Assembly: GCF_900114585.1 (NCBI RefSeq)
Contig: NZ_FOTL01000025.1
Span: 1-35,853, forward strand
Direction of reading: 5' to 3'
DNA from: Methanobrevibacter olleyae
Lineage (GTDB): Archaea; Methanobacteriota; Methanobacteria; Methanobacteriales; Methanobacteriaceae
Length of the DNA stretch: 35,853 nt
The position numbers and the translations under genes were made by a program. How positions within the stretch are numbered: the first letter of the stretch is position 1; every line of letters starts with the position of its first letter. The notes under the pieces are model-generated. The model worked only from the letters and a program-made list of their open reading frames with translations, made no database searches and was not told where the DNA came from. Below, in pieces: positions 25,512 through 32,786 of the stretch.

Positions 25512-26951
25512 TTAAACATGAGGAATATCTGTATAATCTGATATTTCACTGTTGAAAGTAGTGAGATTATCTAAAGATAAATCATGAATATCCTCATGAC
25601 CTGTAATTCTTGCAAATGTTTTAATTTCTTCTAAAGAAACATTTAAATAATTATATACTCTTTGAGAAGCTATATCAATATCCATTCTCTTTCTTAGGTT
25701 TTCATCTTGAGTAGTAATCCCTACAGGACAATTACCACTACCACAAATACGATATTGCTGACATCCTATAGCCATTAATGCAGATGTTGCAACCGCTATT
25801 GCATCAGCACCTAAAGATAAAGCTTTTGCAAAATCAGAAGATACTCTTAAGCCACCAGTAATTATTAAATCAATATCAATATTGTTATCATCCAAATATT
25901 TCCTTGCTCTTGATAGGGCATAAATTGTTGGAATTGAAGTAGCATCACGTATGATTTTTGGACTTGCACCTGTTGCTCCTCCCCTGCCATCAATTGTAAT
26001 AAAATCCGGCTCAGCATAAGATATAAATTCTAAATCTTCCTCTATCCTACCAGCTGCAATTTTAACACCTATAGGCCTTCCTTCTGATTCCTCCCTCAAA
26101 TGACTTATAAGGTCTTTTAAATCCTCTTTGGATTTAATTTCCTCATATAATGATGGGCTTATAATATCTTCACCCATCGGTTTTCCTCTAATTGCCGCTA
26201 TTTCCTCGCTGATCTTTTTAGCAGGTAAATGTCCCCCCATTCCAGGTTTGGTTCCTTGACCTATTTTAATTTCAATTGCATCAGAATTTACTAAATTTTC
26301 CTTTGTTAAGCTATAGTGATTTGGAACATATTCAAAAATGTATTTATAACTGTTTTCCATCTCATCAGCTAATATTCCTCCTTCCCCACTGGACATAGCA
26401 GTTTTAGCCATTGCACTTCCTTTAGCAAGAGCTATTTTACTCTCATAAGATAAAGCACCGAAAGACATATGGGAAATATAAATAGGGCTTTCAAGAACCA
26501 TCGGTTTTCTAGCATTTTTACCAATGATTGTTCTTGTTTTAACCTCTGCATGTTCATCTAAAGGAAATGGATTAAGTTGATTTGCAATAATAAGTATCTC
26601 ATCCCAACTAGGCATAGGTATTTCTGTTGCCATTGCATTTATTATAGAATTTCCATTTACTGCCATTTCATGAATGTCTGCCATATGGGGGATTGAACTA
26701 TCAAAGCGTGCAGTTTCCTTAGGATATTCTAATTGGGAGGATGAAAAAGCAGCTTCCTTTTTATCCCCATCACTACCTTCACTAATCTCATTTACAGATT
26801 CCTTTTTATCCCCATCACCACCATCACTAATTTTCTTAAATACACTAGCGGGATGTTTGCAAACTGGACATTTTTCAAGTTCCTTAAAAGATTTATTCTC
26901 TTTCTCTTCATCAAATTCATATCCACAGATACTACATTTATATATTGCCAT
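25512..26951 (-). CDS. Rubredoxin-fused glutamate synthase FMN domain protein
   Basis: A 479-residue protein. Residues 1-40 are a rubredoxin-like zinc/iron knuckle (C6-x-x-C9 and C28-x-x-C31). Residues 41-75 form an acidic linker with a duplicated (IS.G.DGDKKE) motif. From about 80 to the end it is the FMN-binding central/synthase domain of glutamate synthase, with SHMSFGALSYESKIALAKGSAM, IGQGTKPGMGGHLPAKKI and TIDGRGGATGASP. The 3Fe-4S motif is C397-x5-C403-x4-C408 (CQQYRICGSGNC). This fits archaeal GltB2-type subunits, which in methanogens work with separate amidotransferase and GXGXG subunits to make glutamate. Those partners are not in the window, so it may instead be a stand-alone FMN/FeS oxidoreductase. 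GGAGG lies seven bases before the ATG. Confidence 0.9.
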   Translation of the reverse strand: MAIYKCSICGYEFDEEKENKSFKELEKCPVCKHPASVFKKISDGGDGDKKESVNEISEGSDGDKKEAAFSSSQLEYPKETARFDSSIPHMADIHEMAVNGNSIINAMATEIPMPSWDEILIIANQLNPFPLDEHAEVKTRTIIGKNARKPMVLESPIYISHMSFGALSYESKIALAKGSAMAKTAMSSGEGGILADEMENSYKYIFEYVPNHYSLTKENLVNSDAIEIKIGQGTKPGMGGHLPAKKISEEIAAIRGKPMGEDIISPSLYEEIKSKEDLKDLISHLREESEGRPIGVKIAAGRIEEDLEFISYAEPDFITIDGRGGATGASPKIIRDATSIPTIYALSRARKYLDDNNIDIDLIITGGLRVSSDFAKALSLGADAIAVATSALMAIGCQQYRICGSGNCPVGITTQDENLRKRMDIDIASQRVYNYLNVSLEEIKTFARITGHEDIHDLSLDNLTTFNSEISDYTDIPHV

Positions 26952-27029
26952 TGAAAAGCCTCCAAATGTGTTTTAATTAAATTGATTATTTAATTAGTCT
27001 TAATTAGCTTTAAATTAAAATTGAAAAAA

Positions 27030-27602
27030 CTATTTAATAAATATTTCTAAAAGTTCTACGTTCTCATTGTCAACATTATTTTCAATACTTTCTAAAATAT
27101 CATCAACTGTGCCATCAAATATTGCAAAGGGTAAAGGCATATGTTCATAATCCCAGTAATCAGATCTCTGAATAAAACTAAGTAAACTAAGTGCTTCAAC
27201 TAAATCTAAATTCTTTTTAGATAAAATCTTTTCCCAATTGCTTTTAAGCTCAAGATCATATTTCTCTTTAAGTAAGTTTACATGCTCATTATAGTCTTCA
27301 ATAGCTAAACCATACTTAAATAAAATATTTGCAAGAAGATAATTTAATCCATCTAAATTATAGTCTTTACTAAGTACTTCCTTTTTAAAATCATATTCTA
27401 AAATGTATCTTTCTTCTAAATCCTTTTCTTTTTCTATTTTTTCCAAAAAATAGATATAATTGTCGTTATATGAATTATAATATTCTTTAAAGTATCCTCT
27501 GAATTTGATTAATTCCTTTAATCTATCTTCACAAGACAATTCTTTTATTTCCTCATCTGGAATTTTAGCTATTTCATTAGCTATTTTATAAAAATCATTC
27601 AT
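27030..27602 (-). CDS. Protein of unknown function, possibly DUF6508-like
   Basis: A 190-residue acidic, mostly helical protein without signal peptide or membrane segment. I do not recognise a catalytic motif. The C-terminal part (ALSLLSFIQRSDYWDYEHMPLPFAIFDGTVDDIL) slightly resembles DUF6508 proteins, where a CxYxExLxxLTxI.R.ER..-like stretch is followed by a DGT; this is a weak match from memory. It is preceded by an AT-rich spacer and no strong ribosome binding site is seen. It could be a solitary accessory gene. Confidence 0.5.
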   Translation of the reverse strand: MNDFYKIANEIAKIPDEEIKELSCEDRLKELIKFRGYFKEYYNSYNDNYIYFLEKIEKEKDLEERYILEYDFKKEVLSKDYNLDGLNYLLANILFKYGLAIEDYNEHVNLLKEKYDLELKSNWEKILSKKNLDLVEALSLLSFIQRSDYWDYEHMPLPFAIFDGTVDDILESIENNVDNENVELLEIFIK

Positions 27603-27754
27603 ATTGTAACCATAAATTCTAATTTGATAATTAAACTTTATTATTTAAATAGTGAGTAAATTTTGATATAAAATAATTAAAAACACGATTAATAAAAATA
27701 TAGTTTATATAAATTAAATTAATTAAAACAGATAAATCTTTAATTTAAATAATG

Positions 27755-28585
27755 CTATTCTTTTTTCTCAATTAAATCAATTAGATAATCCATACGGTTG
27801 GATAGATCTTTTACATTTTCTTTGATTTCAGCTAATTCCTCATCATTTGAGATTGTTTTTTCTTTAATTTTATCAATTGATTCCTTTGTCTTGTCTAAGT
27901 TTTCTTTAAGAGTATTTACTTTTTTATTAAATTCATCATTTTCTTCTTTAAAGATTTTTTGATTAAAGAAATAAGCAAAAGATGCTGTAAGCACTGAAAA
28001 CATTAAAACTCCCACTATAAGAAGCAATAAGCTAATAAAATGACCAACAGGGCTTTCTGGAATTATATCCCCATAACCTACTGTAGTTATTGTTTGGAAT
28101 ATAAACCATAAACTCTCATAAATACTGTGAATATTTGGATCAAAGTAATATAAAGTGAAAGTAGAGCCAACAATAATAACTATAAAAATAGCTATTATTT
28201 TATCTAAATAAGTGGCATTGAAGAACCTTTTAACATACTTAGAAATATCCTTAAATAGCAATATTACTCTTAAAAGTCTAAGCAGAATGATTAAATGATA
28301 AGAATACAATAATTGGCTTGGGAATGGTAGGATTAACAATCCTAATGGTAAAGAAGCAACTAAATCTAGGTAATTTTCTTTTAAAAACTGATTTCTATCT
28401 GCTGAATCTAAGTATTTTATTATAAAGTTGATTATTAAGACAATACAAATTAGAGTGTCAAATATAAAAATAAAATCTATATACTCTTGCTCTAGATTAA
28501 ATAAGATAGAGGCTATAATAAGTAAAACATCTATTATGATTAGTATTGATAAGCTTATATCTAATCTTTCAAACCATGATTTCAA
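27755..28585 (-). CDS. Six-helix voltage-gated-type potassium channel
   Basis: A channel subunit of about 276 residues. Hydrophobic helices S1-S3 lie at about 12-33, 38-61 and 75-91. An S4-like helix with spaced positive charges (LRLLRVILLFKDISKYVKRF) spans 104-124, S5 is 131-151, the pore loop carries the selectivity filter TVGYGD at 171-176, and S6 is about 185-212. (Numbers count from the GTG at 28594.) The last 60 residues form a coiled coil (KKVNTLKENLDKTKESIDKI), a likely tetramerisation or sensing segment. Such Kv-like prokaryotic channels set K+ permeability at the membrane. GTG at 28594 overlaps the AGGTG site; TTG at 28585 is six bases past it and is my preferred start. Confidence 0.9.
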   Translation of the reverse strand: MKSWFERLDISLSILIIIDVLLIIASILFNLEQEYIDFIFIFDTLICIVLIINFIIKYLDSADRNQFLKENYLDLVASLPLGLLILPFPSQLLYSYHLIILLRLLRVILLFKDISKYVKRFFNATYLDKIIAIFIVIIVGSTFTLYYFDPNIHSIYESLWFIFQTITTVGYGDIIPESPVGHFISLLLLIVGVLMFSVLTASFAYFFNQKIFKEENDEFNKKVNTLKENLDKTKESIDKIKEKTISNDEELAEIKENVKDLSNRMDYLIDLIEKKE

Positions 28586-28670
28586 AAGCTTCACCTTTAG
28601 TTTTTCTTATTTATTATTCTCTTTTAATTAGATAAATAATTTATTATTTAAAAAATCCAGAAATAATAAA

Positions 28671-28930
28671 AAAGTATTCTATAGAAAACTATTTTTAAAA
28701 AAATAAGAAAAAAGTTTCCTATAGAAAACTATTTTAAAAAAAATAAGAAAAAAGTTTCCTATAGAAAACTATTTTAAAAAAAATAAGAAAAAAGTTTCCT
28801 ATAGAAAACTATTTTAAAAAAAATAAGAAAAAAGTTTCCTATAGAAAACTATTTTAAAAAAAATAAGAAAAAAGTTTCCTATAGAAAACTATTTTAAAAA
28901 AAATAAGAAAAAAGTTTCCTATAGAGAACT
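28671..28930. repeat. 40-bp tandem repeat with CTATAG palindrome, 6.5 copies
   Basis: The unit AAAGTTTCCTATAGAAAACT followed by ATTTTAAAAAAAATAAGAAA recurs exactly every 40 bases. ATAGAAAACT occurs at 28681, 28721, 28761, 28801, 28841 and 28881, and as ATAGAGAACT at 28921. The middle copies are identical. AGTTT-CCTATAG-AAAACT is an inverted repeat centred on TATA. The array ends at the stop of the small gene at 28929. Confidence 0.95.
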
Positions 28931-29180
28931 AGATTAAAACTTCAAAGAATTCTTTATTTAAATAATTAATATGAGTAATCAATTGTCTTCTTTTCATTTG
29001 GAGCAATTTATGATTGTACATTAAATCTTCATATTTCACCCTATCATAATCAGCTCCACGGTCTTTCCTGCACTGAAGTTTCCATATTTCTTTAAATTGT
29101 TTACTCATTTGATTTTTAATATTTTCTAACTCTACACTTGCTTCATTAATTTCTAAAGTTAATTCATCTATTTTTCTCAT
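28929..29180 (-). CDS. Small coiled-coil protein
   Basis: An 83-residue protein, almost fully helical with heptad-like spacing (LTLEINEASVELENIKNQM, then LMYNHKLLQMKRRQLITHINYL), so probably a coiled coil. GAGGAG lies four bases before the ATG, so it is likely real. There is no signal, no membrane segment and no recognised family. Its stop codon falls at the edge of the 40-bp repeat array. The mobile-looking surroundings suggest an accessory or virus-derived gene, but this is inference. Confidence 0.6.
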   Translation of the reverse strand: MRKIDELTLEINEASVELENIKNQMSKQFKEIWKLQCRKDRGADYDRVKYEDLMYNHKLLQMKRRQLITHINYLNKEFFEVLI

Positions 29181-29772
29181 AATACTCCTCTTTAAAATAA
29201 ATAAATTAACCCAAATATATTATTAAAAAAATCTAACCATAATTAAATTAATTTAGTGCTACTTTATAAATAGAAAAGTAGAGCATTTGAAAACTAATAT
29301 CTATTAATAATTCTTTAAAAGCTAAATTTTATTTAAGAAATAACTTTTATAAAATCTGTATCAACAACCCTCTAATTTGCTCTAGATAAACTTCTCTTTT
29401 AATCATAATGTTTCCCATATTAATATTTTTAAATCAATATAATCTATTTTTAAATTAAATGCTTTCTATAGAAAGCATAGTTTGAAAAATCAGATAAAAA
29501 AAAAAAATTATAAAAATATAATATCAAAAATAAATGAATAATGCTTTTTATAGAAAGCACAACCACAAAAAATAAACAACAATGATTCCTATAGAAAGCA
29601 CAACCACAAAAAATAAACAACAATGATTCCTATAGAATGCATAATAATATATTATCTGAAAATAATTCATTTAAAGCTACTGATCATAGGAGCCATAGTT
29701 TCACTTCATGAGAAACTATCATTAAATCATCATTAGTTTCTTCATTTGAGAAAAACACCATATAATGTTAAA
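29181..29772. other. Accessory spacer with hairpins and palindromes
   Basis: No gene is seen. A perfect 16-bp palindrome GCTTTCTATAGAAAGC lies near 29460-29475. The repeat at 29539-29645 carries related CTATAG words. Hairpin ATAGTTTC/GAAACTAT lies at 29695-29719, and a diverged second copy (TTAGTTTCTTCATTTGAGAAA) lies near 29736-29756. The region ends at the CRISPR-like repeat. Confidence 0.6.
29539..29645. repeat. 41-bp tandem repeat with TATAGAAAGC, 2.5 copies
   Basis: The unit AATGATTCCTATAGAAAGCA followed by CAACCACAAAAAATAAACAAC starts near 29540, 29581 and 29622 (partial, ending TATAGAATGC). It shares the TCCTATAGAAA core with the 40-bp repeat at 28671. Confidence 0.85.
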
Positions 29773-29802
29773 ATTAAAATAAGGCCATTTTGGGATTGAA
29801 AT
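29773..29802 (+). repeat. Solitary CRISPR-repeat-like element, left
   Basis: These 30 bases (ATTAAAATAAG then GCCATTTTGGGATTGAAAT) agree at about 24 of 30 positions, by eye, with the Methanothermobacter type I-B CRISPR repeat as I remember it. The shared part includes the diagnostic TGGGATTGAAAT end. A near copy lies at 31933-31961 in the same orientation. Viral MuF reading frame begins at its last base. No further repeat at spacer distance is visible on either side. Confidence 0.6.
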
Positions 29803-30834
29803 GTAGAAATTGATGGCTACTTTGATATTTACGGTAGTAGTCATGTTCAAATGTTATATCCTGGAGATTTGGAGGGTGGAGCAGAAAATGTTGCTAACTG
29901 CCGTTGTTGGTTACAGTTTACTAACATTACTCCAAGTAACCTTAAAACTAGAGGAACCATACAAATAAATCCAAATGTAAACCTGACTACTAATAATGCT
30001 AAGACTTATAGTGTAAATACTGAAAGTAAAGGTAAAACTAGAAAACCTAATATTAATGAATATACATCAAGCAATAAAAAACAAGGATTATTCTCAAAAA
30101 TTAAAACAAGAATTTTAAATATTGGAAACAAAAATACCTCAAAAATTACAAAACCAGAAATCAAATCTAATAAAAATTCTATCAATATAAATTACAATAA
30201 AGATCCCCATAAAGTTGTAGAGGTAAATAATAAAAAAATATATGGTGTTGGTGAGTCTATTGAAGACAAATTAGCATTTTCTAATAAATGGGCTATAAAA
30301 AAATCAGATTTATCTAAAAAAGAGTATAATTTTGTAAAATTATATTCTGGAGATGTAACAAAAATTTTAAATAATTATCTTAGGGAAATTGCTATTGAAC
30401 CTAATAATTTTAAAAGAAAATTAATACATGCAAAATTTATGATTAAATGGAATAAATTTAGATTTAAATATCCAAAAGAGTATATGCCTCTAAATGAATA
30501 TTTAAAAATTTCTGAAACTATCTTTGAAAAAGGAAAAGTTTTGGATGAAGATTTAGTGTTAGTTAGAAGACAATCCCGTCCATTATCTGATTATGCCAAT
30601 GAAGGAATATATCACTCAGATGCATTTCTATCAACTTCTATTTCAATGAATGTTAAACCAGAACTATATGGTCCATATATTAATTTAATTGTTGTACCGA
30701 AAGGTACAAAAATATTTTATATTGAAAAAATAACATCCACAAAAACAGAATATGAAGTATTATTTAATAAGGGATCTGATTTAAAATTCTTAAATCAAGA
30801 AAATAAATACATATCTTCTTGGATTTTAATATAA
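29800..30834 (+). CDS. Truncated MuF minor head protein tail fused to ADP-ribosyltransferase
   Basis: The frame opens at 29800, directly at the CRISPR-like repeat, and reads VEIDGYFDIYGSSHVQMLYPGD to GGAENVANCRCW. That is the C-terminal end of a phage MuF/SPP1 gp7-type minor head protein (PGD...NCRC). The first ATG is at 29851, giving 327 residues. A polar Lys/Asn-rich linker (residues 25-125) is followed by an ADP-ribosyltransferase domain of the iota/VIP2-like RSE type. It has R239/R240 (DLVLVRRQ), S261-T262-S263 (AFLSTSIS) and E300-Y-E302 (TEYEVLF). These bind NAD and catalyse mono-ADP-ribosylation. MuF-toxin fusions are known in temperate phages. The native start and most of MuF are missing, and the ATG has no ribosome binding site, so expression is doubtful although the ART frame is intact. 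Confidence 0.82.
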   Translation, partial: NVEIDGYFDIYGSSHVQMLYPGDLEGGAENVANCRCWLQFTNITPSNLKTRGTIQINPNVNLTTNNAKTYSVNTESKGKTRKPNINEYTSSNKKQGLFSKIKTRILNIGNKNTSKITKPEIKSNKNSININYNKDPHKVVEVNNKKIYGVGESIEDKLAFSNKWAIKKSDLSKKEYNFVKLYSGDVTKILNNYLREIAIEPNNFKRKLIHAKFMIKWNKFRFKYPKEYMPLNEYLKISETIFEKGKVLDEDLVLVRRQSRPLSDYANEGIYHSDAFLSTSISMNVKPELYGPYINLIVVPKGTKIFYIEKITSTKTEYEVLFNKGSDLKFLNQENKYISSWILI

Positions 30835-30888
30835 ATCTTTATATATATAAAAAAACAAATATATTACTATAAAATAAGGAGGTTAATT

Positions 30889-31254
30889 ATGGTTAGAAGA
30901 TTAGTTCCAGATTATGATTTTATCATGAATGTTAATGATGATTTCATTGATTCTTTTGTAAATGTTCCTTTAGGTATACCTAATATGTTAATGAATCTCC
31001 TTGAAGAAAGAGATGAGGATATCGGTGATAAAAGATTGATTACTTTTATTAATCATCCTGATTGGGAATCATTAGATCAAAACGAAAGAGCAATTACTTA
31101 TAAAATGTTAAATGAAGGGAAAATAGATGAAGCTCATGATTACCATGTTCAATATGCTCTTGATTTTATTGAAAAATATCCTCAATTTAAACCTATGATT
31201 AAAGGAGTCGAAGACTCTAAACTAGGTTTTTTAGAAAATATTTTTAAATTATAA
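30889..31254 (+). CDS. Partner protein of ART, candidate immunity protein
   Basis: A 121-residue acidic soluble protein starting five bases after GGAGGT and 54 bases after the ART gene. I do not recognise a family. The C-terminal part has FIEKYPQFKPMI (residues 93-104). The same motif occurs as FIKDYPQFKPLI in the otherwise different gene at 33516, which also directly follows an ART gene. The middle (LITFINHPDWESLDQNERAITYKMLNEG) is helical. Position directly after a toxin-like gene and small acidic character suggest an immunity protein; a virion accessory role is the alternative. Its strong ribosome binding site contrasts with the lack of one before the ART fragment. Confidence 0.65.
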   Translation: MVRRLVPDYDFIMNVNDDFIDSFVNVPLGIPNMLMNLLEERDEDIGDKRLITFINHPDWESLDQNERAITYKMLNEGKIDEAHDYHVQYALDFIEKYPQFKPMIKGVEDSKLGFLENIFKL

Positions 31255-31275
31255 AACTCTTTTTTACTATTTTTT

Positions 31276-31361
31276 TTATTTTAGTTTCTAACTGTCCACC
31301 TTATATATTGAAGAGTGGAAAAAATATTCAAAATAGAAACTAAAAATGTAGACAGCTTTTT
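31276..31361 (+). promoter_or_regulatory. Interleaved inverted repeats followed by T-run
   Basis: ATTTTAGTTTCTA (31278-31290) pairs with TAGAAACTAAAA (31334-31345). Inside the loop CCAC (31296-31299) can pair with GTGG (31315-31318). CTGTC (31292-31296) can pair with GACAG (31351-31355), which lies outside the first stem and is followed by CTTTTTT. The A-B-A'-B' order allows either a pseudoknot or two competing hairpins, the second with terminator-like T-run. Confidence 0.5.
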
Positions 31362-31466
31362 TGGTAACCTTAATCTTATTTTATTCATAATAACTATTTT
31401 TTTCTTTTTTGAGTATTCTTTTCTCACACTTCCAATTTTATTTCAATAATAAAAGGAATAAGAATC

Positions 31467-31814
31467 ATGATTGTAAAAGGTGCAGTTCTCATACCAAAAA
31501 TCCCAGACACCGTAGGCGATGTATTGGATGAAGAAACAATAAGAAAAGTATCATTAATCTTTAACCGCCAAGTCAACCTAATCGACGTACAACACTCACT
31601 CCAAACAATAGGATCCATACTAGAATCCTACATATGTGATGAAGAAACTACTTTTAAAGGCAATGTTTACCCCAAGGGAACTTGGTTTGTTAGTGTTGAT
31701 GTAACTGACCAGGAAATCCAACAAGCATTACGTGATGGAGAATACACTGGTTTCAGTATACTTGCAGCACCTTACAAAAGTGTTGAAGATATGAGAAGAA
31801 AAGGAGTGAACTGA
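31467..31814 (+). pseudogene. XkdF-like prohead protease, N-terminal part
   Basis: 115 codons resembling the first two thirds of phage XkdF-type prohead proteases: KGAVLIPKIPDTVGDVLDEETI, the putative catalytic His in LIDVQHS, ESYI, KGTWFVSVDVTD, and the putative Ser in GEYTGFSILA. Prohead proteases mature the capsid during assembly. The frame ends RRKGVN and the rest of the homology resumes in the next frame at 31819. It may be a +1 frameshifted pseudogene or a natural two-gene split, because AGGAGTGA sits before the downstream ATG. Codons from about 31476 to 31634 are markedly richer in C than the rest. AAGGA precedes the ATG. Confidence 0.7.
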
Positions 31815-31818
31815 TAAA

Positions 31819-31932
31819 ATGGGTATTAAATTTAAAGATGTTGGTAAAAAATGGAAACCCACTAGCATAAGCATAGTTGATAAACCAGGACATCCATTAG
31901 CTGTTTTTGAAGTTTACGAAGACGATGACGAA
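31819..31932 (+). pseudogene. XkdF-like prohead protease, C-terminal fragment cut at CRISPR-like repeat
   Basis: Continues the phage protein with KFKDVGKKWKPTSISIVDKPGHPLAVFEVYEDDDE, matching the KPTSISIVDKPAHP end of XkdF-like proteins. Viral-looking sequence stops at about 31932, where the CRISPR-like repeat begins. The open frame runs through that repeat (EIKIMPFGIEI) and on to a stop at 32013 in sequence that belongs to the opposite strand protease. It is therefore a truncated fragment. The upstream AGGAGTGA could serve as ribosome binding site. Confidence 0.68.
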
Positions 31933-31961
31933 ATTAAAATAATGCCATTTGGGATTGAAAT
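31933..31961 (+). repeat. Solitary CRISPR-repeat-like element, right
   Basis: A 29-base near-copy of the element at 29773, same orientation: one G to T change and one T deleted (GCCATTT-GGGATTGAAAT). Viral reading frames are cut on both sides, the XkdF-like gene on the left (+ strand) and the prohead protease on the right (- strand). Confidence 0.6.
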
Positions 31962-32466
31962 TACTTATAGTGATGATAATGTAGGTGTCCCAATTGGTTG
32001 GCATACCAGTTAAACTGATTTTTAAAAGGTTAATATCCTTTATTTCCCACCCATCAGGAATAGTATTGTAATCTTTAATCTTACCCCTGATACTGAGGCC
32101 TAGATTAATCCCAATGTCTAACATTTCTTTAATTTCAGCTGCAAATTTAGAACGAATAACAGATTTAATTTTTAATACATTTTCATCTGTATCCATTACT
32201 TCTTTGATAGCTCCAATTATTCCATCAAATAATTTATCCTCATGATTTCCATGTAAGTTTTTAGTACTTGTGAGTAGTTGTGTTTTCATGGACTCAATAG
32301 CTGATGGTAATATAATATCTCCTTGAAGGTCTTTGTTAGTAGTTGAAGCTATTCCTTCTATGGTGAGTGTTCCATCAGGGTTTAAATCATATGATTTTTG
32401 TGTGGATGGTGCATACAATTTAAATTGTTTAATTGTTTCAGTTGACATTTTTAATTCACTATCCAT
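31962..32466 (-). pseudogene. Truncated prohead protease of second viral remnant
   Basis: The minus-strand frame reads IKQFKLYAPSTQKSYDLNPDGTLTIEGIASTTNKDLQGDIILPSAIES, then the putative active-site His region NLHGNHEDK, Ser in INLGLSIRGK, and ISLTGMPTNWDTYI. This is a caudoviral prohead/capsid maturation protease of the XkdF/U35-like type. Viral sequence ends at 31962, the edge of the CRISPR-like repeat; the frame runs on to 31897 through repeat-derived sequence. The start may be 32466 or the ATG at 32448. A run of 16 or more A/T bases with no ribosome binding site lies just before it. It is probably non-functional. Confidence 0.72.
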
Positions 32467-32504
32467 TAAAAAAAAAAAAAAAAATAGTTTTTTGGAGTGG
32501 GATT

Positions 32505-32520
32505 AGGGGTTTAAACCCTA
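32505..32520. promoter_or_regulatory. GGGTTTAAACCC palindrome
   Basis: A perfect 12-bp palindrome (32507-32518), nearly extending to 16 bp as TAGGG(G)TTTAAACCCTA, lies about 40 bases upstream of the protease remnant start. It could be an operator or recombination site. No second copy was noticed in the window. Confidence 0.35.
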
Positions 32521-32611
32521 TTGGTATAATAAAAAAAATATTAAAAATTTATAATTTTAGAATATTTTATCCCACAGAATGAAAAAAAATAGTAAAATAG
32601 TTTTTAAATAG

Positions 32612-32696
32612 TGGTAGTTACAGGATTTGAACCTGTGTAGAACTATATCCCTTGGTTCTAAACCAAGACCCTTTAACCAAGCTTGAGTAAACTACC
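32612..32696 (-). tRNA. tRNA-Leu (anticodon UAG), AT-rich
   Basis: An 85-base class II tRNA. The acceptor GGTAGTT pairs perfectly with AACTACC, and the discriminator is A, as expected for leucine. The anticodon stem is CTTGG/CCAAG with loop TTTAGAA, the variable arm is long, and the T arm is ACAGG-TTCAAAT-CCTGT. The D stem CTC/GGG is weak (one G-T). GC is only about 40 percent, against roughly 60 for the tRNA-Ser in this window. It lies between viral genes. It may be virus-encoded, a viral integration site, or a host tRNA drifted in an AT-rich setting. CCA is not encoded. Confidence 0.88.
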
Positions 32697-32717
32697 AAAA
32701 AGAATATAATAAATTTT

Positions 32718-32730
32718 TTTATAAAAGTTT
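32718..32730 (-). promoter_or_regulatory. TATA box of tRNA-Leu
   Basis: On the minus strand AAACTTTTATAAAAAAATTT is centred about 25 bases upstream of the tRNA 5' end, matching an archaeal TBP site. This suggests the tRNA gene still has a working promoter. Confidence 0.6.
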
Positions 32731-32786
32731 AAAAGAATATAAAAATATATAATAAATATAAAATAAAAAAAAGGAGGTGACATTCT

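Noticed and set aside
28671-28930. 40-bp array as a CRISPR
   Set aside because: The whole 40-bp period is repeated without unique spacers, so it is a plain tandem repeat. A loose likeness of GTTTCC...ATTTTAAA to the CRISPR repeat at 34764 is probably chance in AT-rich DNA.
29851-30834. ART copy as a free-standing, properly initiated gene
   Set aside because: No ribosome binding site precedes the ATG at 29851, and upstream codons back to 29803 still encode MuF-like sequence, so this is a truncated fusion rather than an independent gene.
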